A stretch of DNA of 30,050 bases from JAJOKK01 sp965370555 (GTDB lineage: Bacteria; Bipolaricaulota; Bipolaricaulia; UBA7950; UBA9294), in the NCBI GenBank assembly GCA_965370555.1, contig CBDUVB010000019.1, positions 1 to 30,050 of the forward strand, in the 5' to 3' direction. The notes under the pieces are model-generated. The model was not told the DNA's origin. It saw only the letters and a list, made by a program, of their open reading frames with translations, and did no database searches. This document shows positions 7,623-13,735 of the stretch, in pieces. Within the stretch, counting starts at the first letter, position 1. Each line of letters opens with the position of its first letter. The position numbers were made by a program, and so were the translations under genes.

Positions 7623-8927
7623 ATGACTCCACAAATCAAGAGATTCACTCTGGGCCTCACGATCCTGATCGTGACGATAGGGGTGATCGGTCTTTGTTGG
7701 AACGTTCTAGCCACTAACGGAGATCAAAATCCATCGCAGGAAGAGACTATTGCCAATGTGGCAACAGCCGATGTAGAAAAACTGGTTACCGGAAATACAG
7801 CATTCGCATTCGATCTGTATCAGAACCTTTCCCAGAAAGGCGGAAACCTCTTCTTCTCTCCGTACAGCATCTCGTTGGCACTGGCAATGACCTATGCCGG
7901 TGCTCGAAGCGCGACCGAGGAGCAGATGGCTGAGACGCTCCATCTCATGACTCTGGGACAAGATCGCCTCCATCCCGCGTTCAACGCGCTGGCACGAGAG
8001 CTCGCCAGTCGGGGCGAGGATACCGGCGACACAGACGAAACCGAAAATGCGGATCGGTTCCGGTTGCACGTTGCCAACGCCCTGTGGGGACAAGATGGCT
8101 ACAGATTTCTTCCCCCTTTCCTCAACGTCCTAGCGGAGAACTACGGCGCTGGCGTGCAGACGGCCAACTTCATCGACGCGCCGGAACAGGCGCGAGAGAC
8201 GATCAACAGATGGGTCAGTGACGAGACAGAGGAAAGGATTGAGAATCTGCTCCCACCGGGCTCGATTACCCCATTGACACGGCTGGTGCTCACCAACGCG
8301 GTCTACTTCAACGCGACATGGAAGCACGGTTTCGATGCGTGCTATACCTGGGATTGTCCATTCACTCTACTCGATGGCAGCCAAGTCACTGTGCCAATGA
8401 TGGAGCAGGTCGGGAGGTTCAAGTGTGTCGCGGGCGAAGGGTATCAAGCAGTCGAGATCCCCTACGTTGGCGACGAACTCTCGATGCTCATCTTGCTCCC
8501 TGAGATTCACGAGTTTGAGGAATTCGCCGCTACGCTCAACTCCGAACGGCTTGCCTCCATCCTAGGGACTATGACAGATGCGCAGGCCATCTCGCTATGC
8601 ATGCCAAGATTCGAGTACGCCTCGGAGTTCAACCTGAAGGCAATCCTCATTGATCTCGGCATGCCGGACGCCTTCGTGTTTGGGGCCGCAGATTTCTCGG
8701 GGATGGACGGAAGCCGTGAACTCTTCATCGGTGATGTTTTCCACAAGGCCTTTGTCTCGGTGGACGAGAACGGCACGGAAGCAGCAGCTGCAACAGCGGC
8801 ACCCATACCTTGCGCCCTGCTTCCTGTGCTCAGGCTGGATCATCCGTTCATCTTCCTCATCCGCGACATCGAGACCGGGACCATCCTGTTCATGGGACGG
8901 GTGATGGATCCGAGCTGTGGGAGCTGA
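7623..8927 (+). CDS. Exported serpin, copy 2
   Basis: 434 residues from ATG 7623, chosen over the in-frame ATG at 7593 because AAAGGAGG lies 8 bases upstream and a canonical signal peptide then follows (LGLTILIVTIGVIGLCWNVLA). The fold is complete: FDLYQNLSQKGGNLFFSPYS near residue 65, FSGMDGSRELFIGD, hinge DENGTEAAAATAAPIP (about 381-396) and the C-terminal signature HPFIFLIRDIETGTILFMGR. The hinge is an almost ideal inhibitory one (GTEAAAATA). The putative P1 falls at the Cys/Ala of PIPCALLP, different from copy 1, so a different target protease is likely (inference). The body of the protein closely follows copy 1, indicating tandem duplication. An extra insertion with DTGDTDETEN occurs near residue 140. 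The gap of 75 bp to copy 1 holds no terminator. Confidence 0.95.
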   Translation: MTPQIKRFTLGLTILIVTIGVIGLCWNVLATNGDQNPSQEETIANVATADVEKLVTGNTAFAFDLYQNLSQKGGNLFFSPYSISLALAMTYAGARSATEEQMAETLHLMTLGQDRLHPAFNALARELASRGEDTGDTDETENADRFRLHVANALWGQDGYRFLPPFLNVLAENYGAGVQTANFIDAPEQARETINRWVSDETEERIENLLPPGSITPLTRLVLTNAVYFNATWKHGFDACYTWDCPFTLLDGSQVTVPMMEQVGRFKCVAGEGYQAVEIPYVGDELSMLILLPEIHEFEEFAATLNSERLASILGTMTDAQAISLCMPRFEYASEFNLKAILIDLGMPDAFVFGAADFSGMDGSRELFIGDVFHKAFVSVDENGTEAAAATAAPIPCALLPVLRLDHPFIFLIRDIETGTILFMGRVMDPSCGS

Positions 8928-8940
8928 TTCCGTACGTACG

Positions 8941-8965
8941 GGAGGTACCGCCAAAGACGGCCTCC
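8941..8965. other. Imperfect hairpin between convergent genes
   Basis: GGAGG-ta-CCG pairs with CGG-CCTCC across a seven-base loop, with a two-base bulge, just after the serpin 2 stop. No T run follows on either strand, so it is at best a weak or Rho-assisted end signal between the serpin genes and the convergent gene at 9053-9670. Confidence 0.3.
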
Positions 8966-9052
8966 AGAAGCTCCAGTGGTTGCAATGCCGCCCTCCGCGC
9001 GCACCTCGGCGTCTCTCTTCCATTCGCGATGGCCCCCGGAAGCTGGAAGCAA

Positions 9053-9670
9053 CTACCGGAGAAGTAGTAACGCGAAGATCACCACGGCTGCAGCAAGGAC
9101 AATGAACGAGAGAGAGCGATCTGGAGGAGGAGGGTCGTCCGGGACTGCCTCCTCGTGATAGTCGAAATCCCATCTCCACTCCGCCATGCGGGGTCCTTGC
9201 AGCGTCGACACGGCAAGGCGCAGCGTCAACGAGAAGTCCTCGTTTAGGCGCGCTCGTTGCAGCCACGTCGAATCGCACGGCGCAGGCGGGGTTTGAACAG
9301 GGCAAATACGCAGGACAACAGTCGATTCCGCCGGGACAACGGTTATAGCTGGATTCGCAGCATCGAGGACCTCAGGGTTCACAACGTGCCACCGTTGGTC
9401 GCCAGGCAGCTGAAGAGAAGACCCGTCCCAGTTGATCTTGACTAGCTCGGCGGATACGTTTCGTAACTCGAACTCCAGATCGAACAGGCGGCCCATCGGA
9501 CCGCCGCGCCCGTCGAAAAGAAGCTTTGCCTGCAGCCCCAAGCCCTCCGGAATAACCCGTAATCGAGCCTCCCAGCTCCCCTGGGCAATAGCGCTACTCC
9601 CCACGAGAAGCAGCCCGATGATCAGAACACCACATGCTATAGCTCTCAATCCGACCTCCCTTCGTTTCAT
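9053..9670 (-). CDS. Small exported protein with C-terminal membrane anchor, unknown function
   Basis: 205 residues from ATG 9670; not recognised. It has an N-terminal signal peptide (AIACGVLIIGLLLVGSSAIAQ), a beta-rich extracytoplasmic domain of about 140 residues with FDLEFELRNVSAELVKINWD-type strands, a charged Pro-rich hinge (DDPPPPDRS) and a C-terminal TM helix (LSFIVLAAAVVIFALLLLR) ending at the membrane. The hinge-plus-helix layout resembles that of the thioredoxin fusion at 2241. The start is uncertain: ATG 9670 has no SD, whereas TTG 9649 has GGGAGG five bases upstream and gives a better-proportioned signal peptide, so the TTG may be the real start (199-residue-class product). It is convergent with the serpins and downstream of the repeat-protein gene, 65 bp away. 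Confidence 0.65.
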   Translation of the reverse strand: MKRREVGLRAIACGVLIIGLLLVGSSAIAQGSWEARLRVIPEGLGLQAKLLFDGRGGPMGRLFDLEFELRNVSAELVKINWDGSSLQLPGDQRWHVVNPEVLDAANPAITVVPAESTVVLRICPVQTPPAPCDSTWLQRARLNEDFSLTLRLAVSTLQGPRMAEWRWDFDYHEEAVPDDPPPPDRSLSFIVLAAAVVIFALLLLR

Positions 9671-9734
9671 TCACAGTAGGGCGTCAACCGCTCCATGAGA
9701 AGGTCTGTCCCCGGCGTGTGCGCTGTTGCCTATC

Positions 9735-10751
9735 CTATTCCTCCGGGCAATACTTGATCAGCCAGAAATCCAATCCCCCTGCGCCGTAAGAAGATGTGCA
9801 TCCAAGCAGGATGTAGCCACCGTCTTCGGTCTGCTGGACGGAGTAGCCCCAATCAGACTCACTCCCGCCGAAGGTTCTGTCCCATTCTTTGTTCCCATAG
9901 GCATCGGTCCTGATCAGCCAGAAATCCTCCTTCCCTGTGCCGTAAGACTCTGTGTACCCGAGAAGGATGTAGCCGCCATCGGTGATCTGCCGGACGGACC
10001 AGCCCCAATCAATGTCGCTGCCGCCGAAGGTCCTCTCCCACTGCTTGTTCCCCTGGGCATCGGTCTTGATCAGCCAGAAATCTCCGTCCCCTGCGCCGTA
10101 CGACCCCCCGAGGAGGATGTAGCCGCCATCACTGGTCTGCTGGACGGAGGTGCCCCCATCCCAGTCGCTCCCGCCGAAGGTCCTCTCCCATTCTTTGTTC
10201 CCTTCAGCATCGGTCTTGATCAGCCAGAAATCATAATTCCCCGCGCCGTACGACAATGTCGTTCCGAAGAGGATGTAGCCGCCATCGCTCGTCTGCTGGA
10301 CGGAGTAGGCCAAATCATTCTCGCTCCCGCCGAAGGTCCTGGACCAAGATTGACAGGCTTGGATGGCCTCGAAGGTGAAGAAGACAGAGGGGCTGGCATT
10401 GCCCTCCTGGTCCAGAAGGGTCAACTGCAACGTCACCTTCTGTGATGTCGTTGTGCTGATCTCAAAGGAGAATTCCCCTTCAGTTTGGTCTTGAAGTCCA
10501 GAGAGGTCTATCTCAAAAGGCTGGAAATCATCACCGGCTGCAACGGCGAAGATCGCCTTGAGGAGATCGCCATTACAGGCCCTGAAACCGACTGTCCCCT
10601 GCACAGGAGTCCCGTCCGCGTTGATCTCCTTGGGGAAGTCAACGTAAGTGATCTCAGGAGGGGAGCCCGCTCCCCTTGAGCTGATCCCCGGTGTGAGAAC
10701 GAGGACAATCACCATGAGGAAACCAGTTAGCAGCCATTTAGCTTTAAACAT
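9735..10751 (-). CDS. Secreted repeat protein: N-terminal beta-sandwich module plus four ~52-residue repeats
   Basis: 338 residues from ATG 10751, chosen because AAAGGAGGTGATATCC immediately precedes it and the signal peptide WLLTGFLMVIVLVLTPGIS begins there; the open frame continues upstream only into a pseudogene. Residues about 35-130 (ITYVDFPKEINADGTPVQG onwards) match the C-terminal module of the 401-residue protein at 5073. Four repeats follow, with consensus ERTFGGSxxDxGxSVQQTSDGGYILLG then YGAGxxDFWLIKTDAxGNK, spaced 52, 52 and 50 codons. This family of GGS/DGGYI repeats is seen in extracellular bacterial and archaeal proteins and is thought to form beta-propeller-like or solenoid structures. 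No enzyme motif is present. The C terminus DFWLIKYCPEE ends mid-repeat, as is usual for a propeller closed by its N-terminal strand. Confidence 0.8.
   Translation of the reverse strand: MFKAKWLLTGFLMVIVLVLTPGISSRGAGSPPEITYVDFPKEINADGTPVQGTVGFRACNGDLLKAIFAVAAGDDFQPFEIDLSGLQDQTEGEFSFEISTTTSQKVTLQLTLLDQEGNASPSVFFTFEAIQACQSWSRTFGGSENDLAYSVQQTSDGGYILFGTTLSYGAGNYDFWLIKTDAEGNKEWERTFGGSDWDGGTSVQQTSDGGYILLGGSYGAGDGDFWLIKTDAQGNKQWERTFGGSDIDWGWSVRQITDGGYILLGYTESYGTGKEDFWLIRTDAYGNKEWDRTFGGSESDWGYSVQQTEDGGYILLGCTSSYGAGGLDFWLIKYCPEE
9761..10232 (-). repeat. Tandem 150-156 bp coding repeats
   Basis: The marker GCCAGAAATC (+ strand sense) recurs at 9761, 9917, 10073 and 10223, giving periods of 156, 156 and 150 bp. 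Each unit encodes one GGS...DGGYILLG...DFWLIKTDA repeat. Nucleotide similarity between units is high, so slippage or unequal crossing-over could change copy number. The same marker at 10832 belongs to the degenerate neighbouring copy. Confidence 0.85.
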
Positions 10752-10763
10752 GGATATCACCTC

Positions 10764-10965
10764 CTTTACGTGTTTCCCAAAGCCTCCTTTCTCTGCTTGC
10801 CTATCGTATTTCTCCGGGAAATACTTGACCAGCCAGAAATCCGATTTTCCTGCTCTGCATAAATGTAGCCGCGAAGGATGTAGCCACCGTCGGTCATCCA
10901 CTGGACGGAGAGGCCCAAATCATGCTCGCTCCCGCTGAAGGTCCTTTCCCACTGGTCGCTCTAGG
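10764..10965 (-). pseudogene. Degenerate C-terminal fragment of a second copy of the repeat protein
   Basis: Reading the - strand gives WERTFSGSEHDLGLSVQWMTDGGYILRGYIYAE, then a frameshift, then KSDFWLVKYFPEKYDRQ. This matches the last repeat and C terminus of the intact gene (SESDWGYSVQQTEDGGYILLG ... DFWLIKYCPEE) with substitutions and at least one indel near 10850-10860. No start codon or signal peptide precedes it. The block 10798-10960 aligns to 9727-9890 at an offset of 1071 bp. It is best explained as the tail of a tandem paralogue whose 5' part has been lost. Confidence 0.7.
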
Positions 10966-11044
10966 ATCAAACCTTCTTTCTTGACTTTTTCGTGACTCCT
11001 TGAGCCATTGTAATGCCATCACTTCATGCGGTGACGGTGCTTGC

Positions 11045-11080
11045 TACCCTACCTAAGTATGTGTGCTCTACCACCTCCTT
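11045..11080. repeat. Short repeat shared with 16634-16668
   Basis: On the - strand both sites read AAGGAGGTGGTAGAG, a short variable gap, ACACAT, and then a GGGTA a few bases further on. Similarity stops on both sides. The copy here lies at the truncated end of the Y1 transposase fragment. It may mark the end of one kind of lost element or the 5' leader of two lost genes, since AAGGAGGTG is also a perfect ribosome binding sequence. Confidence 0.4.
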
Positions 11081-11097
11081 CTATTCGATCTCGGCGA

Positions 11098-11355
11098 TCA
11101 CTGTGTGCAGACACCATTGAGGAGTTGCATTCCACGAGACAAGTTGGCTTCAGGTGTTTCGATGTGCAGGTGGTAATGGTTGCTCATCAGGCAGTACCCA
11201 TGATAGATCCAGCCGTACCTAGCGACGACATCACTCAGAATCTCCAGAAATCGAGCCCGGTCCTTGTCGTCGAGGAAGATCTCTTCTCGCACATTTCCAC
11301 GGCTAGTAACGTGGTAGAGGGCTCCTGCATATTCCAATCGCAATGGTTTTGCCAT
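11098..11355 (-). pseudogene. Truncated REP-associated Y1 (HUH) transposase
   Basis: 85 residues match the N-terminal part of the REP-associated tyrosine transposase/IS200-like family: MAKPLRLEYAGALYHVTSRG, LDDKDRARFLEIL, and the metal-binding HUH motif as NHYHLHIETP (about 58-67). The frame stops after LLNGVCTQ; full-length relatives run to about 200-330 residues and carry the catalytic Tyr beyond this point, so the product cannot cut DNA. Downstream of the stop no continuation is visible in any - strand frame. It belongs to the class expected to have moved the palindrome at 2247-2373, although whether this copy did so is unknown. Confidence 0.8.
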
Positions 11356-11408
11356 GACATCGCAAAACTATCACGAAGAGCATCGAAAATAAAGGTCCTC
11401 TTCTCCCG

Positions 11409-11437
11409 AGCGGGTGATGGATCTGAGCGAGGGTTGA
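11409..11437 (+). pseudogene. Possible 3'-end scar of a serpin gene
   Basis: CGGGTGATGGATCTGAGC at 11411-11428 differs at one base in 18 from the end of serpin 2 and is followed by GAGGGTTGA. In frame it reads RVMDLSEG-stop, compared with RVMDPSCGS in copy 2, RVMDPS in copy 1 and QVLDPSVG in the deleted copy. Upstream bases no longer encode a serpin. It is short, so chance cannot be ruled out, but the same stop-proximal position supports a remnant. Confidence 0.35.
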
Positions 11438-11554
11438 TCTTGCTCGGGTTACAGAATAGGATAATCTCCACTCGGGAAGCGATCTGAGTAAGGGGGGTCA
11501 AGGTGAGGTTTTCTCTCTGCAAAGGACTTTCATCGCTTGGTCACACGACATACG

Positions 11555-11581
11555 AAAAAGGGGGCCGATTACTCGGCCCCC
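11555..11581 (-). terminator. Strong Rho-independent terminator
   Basis: Read on the - strand: GGGGGCCGA, loop GTAA, TCGGCCCCC, then TTTTT. The nine-base-pair perfect G+C-rich stem plus T run lies 23 bases after the stop of the PPC/solute-binding gene and ends that transcript. Confidence 0.92.
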
Positions 11582-11603
11582 GCGTGTAGGACTCACGTGC
11601 GGA

Positions 11604-13721
11604 CTAGTCCTTATAGATATTCCACAGCTGAATATCCATTGTGACGTTCAGCGTTGCACCATGAACATTCGGCAGCGAAGCGATGACCATCTCATCGGTC
11701 GTTCCCCACAGTGGAATAAATGGAACATCATGCACGCTCAGGATCTGGATCGCCTTGTACAGCTTCGACCGTTTGGTGGTGTCAGCAGTCGCTATCGCTA
11801 CATCCATGATCGCTTTATATGCGTCGTAGTTCGGATGGTAGTTGAAGAACGTTCCCAACCCTTCCGGCGACTCCGTCGTCCATGGGGCGAGGAAGTTGGA
11901 AGACTCAAGGTAGTCCGGGTGCCAGCCGAGGAAGAACATGTCGAATCCACCGGAAGACATGCGCTCAGTATATGCTCCCCACTCGAGCATCTGGATCGAG
12001 ATATCGATCATTCCCGTCTCTTCCAAACTACCAGCGACAACCGTGGCCACATCGCCCTCGGTTGTGCCGTAGTGCTTCGGGGTGTACCAGAGGTTTAGCT
12101 CAAGCTTGTTCGTCTCCGAGTAGCCAGCCTTCTTCAGCAACACACGGGCGATATCTAGATCCCGACCAGGGAAGACATCGATAGCGCCGAAGAACGGAGG
12201 ATCAACCATAGGAACCATTGTGTAGATCGGATCGACAGTTCCACTGAATACCTGGCTGATGATCGCCTCACGATCGACCGCATAGGTGATCGCCTGACGG
12301 ACTATAGGATTGTCCACTGGAGGCTGCGTCACGTTGAATAGCAGATAGCGAACACCAGGGCTCGGCGGATAGAAATTGATGTCAACGTTGGGGTTGTCTT
12401 CCAGGTCCTTGATGTCCTGCGGACTCAGGGTACGGAAGATGAAGTCGACGTCGCCGGCTTCAAGTGCTGCACGCAGCGCGGCAGCATCGGAGTACATCTT
12501 CTCGATGACATCCTTGGTCTTCGGTGCCTTGCCGTAGTAGCCGTCGTAGGCCTCGTATTTCACGTACTGGTCAGGAACGTATTCCACGAGCTTGTACGGC
12601 CCGGTCCCAGCGTACACCCCGTTGGCAAAGTCATTCTCAGGGGTCGTCTTCGGCGAGTAGATCAGTGCCGGCGCCATGCTTTCCTCCATTCGCAACAGGA
12701 AAATCGCGTCGGCCATCGTCAGGGTAATCTTGACGGTGAGATCGTCAATCACGTCGATGTAGTCGATGACCTTGATCAGCCCGACGGCGCCCTCTGGACC
12801 ATCCAGGCGGAGGGTTCGGTCAAGCGACCACTTGACTGCAGCAGCATCACATGCAGCGCCATCCCAGAACGTGATCCCCGGGCGAATATGGAACGTGTAC
12901 TCCATTCCATCGGCGGAGACATCCCAGGATTCGGCGATACCACCCTTAAGTTCCAGGGTGTCCGGATCGAGTTTCATCAGCGCGTCGGTGGTCGCCCTGA
13001 GCACGTGCCAGCTGTAGTGGTCGTAGCTGTTGGCGAACGAAAGTTGCGTTACTCGATCGGTCGTCCCCATAATTAACATCTGTTTCATTTTGAACACTGA
13101 AATATCATATCCCGTTCCTGCTCCCTGAGCACTGTTGTTGTAGTGTCTGATCCTAACGAAAAACATGCCATCGGTGGATGCAGCCCACTCAATCAGTGAA
13201 GCGGTATCGTCACCACTATCATCATCCTCCTCCAAAACTTCACCATTCCAATCCAGAAGCTGAATGACAGTATCGCAGTCCTCCTGCAAATTCGTTGTTT
13301 CTATAATGTACGTGGCTCCTTTTTCCGCAACAAACGACACGAGATCTACATCTCCTCTTGGGTAAAAGTCGTGTGTTTGATGCGAACCATCAGTTTTGAT
13401 ATCGCTATTCACGTACAGAGTATCATCCGGCTCATAGGCATCTTCCATCGTGAAAGTGGGGTCTGCAATTTCTCCTTGCGAACTGCACTCTGCCACACAC
13501 GATAGGAACACAGCAAGAGCCTCTTCACTGCACTCTATGTCGTACTCGTCACATATGTCATAACCCATTTGCACTACTGCTTGCCAACACTTTCCATAAC
13601 AGTCTAGGTCTTGGGATTGTGCCAACGTTCCACAAGCCACAAAAGCGAGAAACATCCCGAATACCATTACACAACTACGCTTGCTGCATATACCATTCAT
13701 GCGTTCGCCAGCTACTGTCAT
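11604..13721 (-). CDS. PPC domain fused to a family 5 extracellular solute-binding protein
   Basis: 705 residues. ATG 13721 follows AGGAGG by four to five bases and the signal peptide runs to about residue 35. A Cys-rich stretch (about 39-80: DCYGKCW, DICDEYDIEC, FLSCVAEC) comes next. A bacterial pre-peptidase C-terminal (PPC) domain follows (about 93-211: DAYEPDDT, DFYPRGDVDLVSF, LEEDDDSGDDT, FFVRIRHY, GYDISVF). Residues about 216-700 are a complete SBP_bac_5/DppA-OppA domain: GGIAESWDVSADGMEYTFHI, NGVYAGTGPYKLVEY, VRQAITYAVDREAI, GGFDMFFLGWHPDY and DVPFIPLWG. The usual role is periplasmic capture of oligopeptides or similar solutes for an ABC importer, but no permease or ATPase gene is nearby. 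PPC domains usually occur in secreted proteases, so the fusion is odd. It lies 14 bp downstream of the propeller gene and is followed by a strong terminator. Confidence 0.9.
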   Translation of the reverse strand: MTVAGERMNGICSKRSCVMVFGMFLAFVACGTLAQSQDLDCYGKCWQAVVQMGYDICDEYDIECSEEALAVFLSCVAECSSQGEIADPTFTMEDAYEPDDTLYVNSDIKTDGSHQTHDFYPRGDVDLVSFVAEKGATYIIETTNLQEDCDTVIQLLDWNGEVLEEDDDSGDDTASLIEWAASTDGMFFVRIRHYNNSAQGAGTGYDISVFKMKQMLIMGTTDRVTQLSFANSYDHYSWHVLRATTDALMKLDPDTLELKGGIAESWDVSADGMEYTFHIRPGITFWDGAACDAAAVKWSLDRTLRLDGPEGAVGLIKVIDYIDVIDDLTVKITLTMADAIFLLRMEESMAPALIYSPKTTPENDFANGVYAGTGPYKLVEYVPDQYVKYEAYDGYYGKAPKTKDVIEKMYSDAAALRAALEAGDVDFIFRTLSPQDIKDLEDNPNVDINFYPPSPGVRYLLFNVTQPPVDNPIVRQAITYAVDREAIISQVFSGTVDPIYTMVPMVDPPFFGAIDVFPGRDLDIARVLLKKAGYSETNKLELNLWYTPKHYGTTEGDVATVVAGSLEETGMIDISIQMLEWGAYTERMSSGGFDMFFLGWHPDYLESSNFLAPWTTESPEGLGTFFNYHPNYDAYKAIMDVAIATADTTKRSKLYKAIQILSVHDVPFIPLWGTTDEMVIASLPNVHGATLNVTMDIQLWNIYKD

Positions 13722-13735
13722 CTCTCCTCCTGTCT

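Noticed and set aside
8930..8941. 12-bp palindrome CCGTACGTACGG after serpin 2
   Set aside because: No loop, no T run and no second copy; too short and simple to call an operator or terminator.
9699..9712. AGGTCTGTCCCCGG, similar to ends of REP-type palindromes
   Set aside because: No inverted partner found within several hundred bases; the similarity is limited to about 11 bases.
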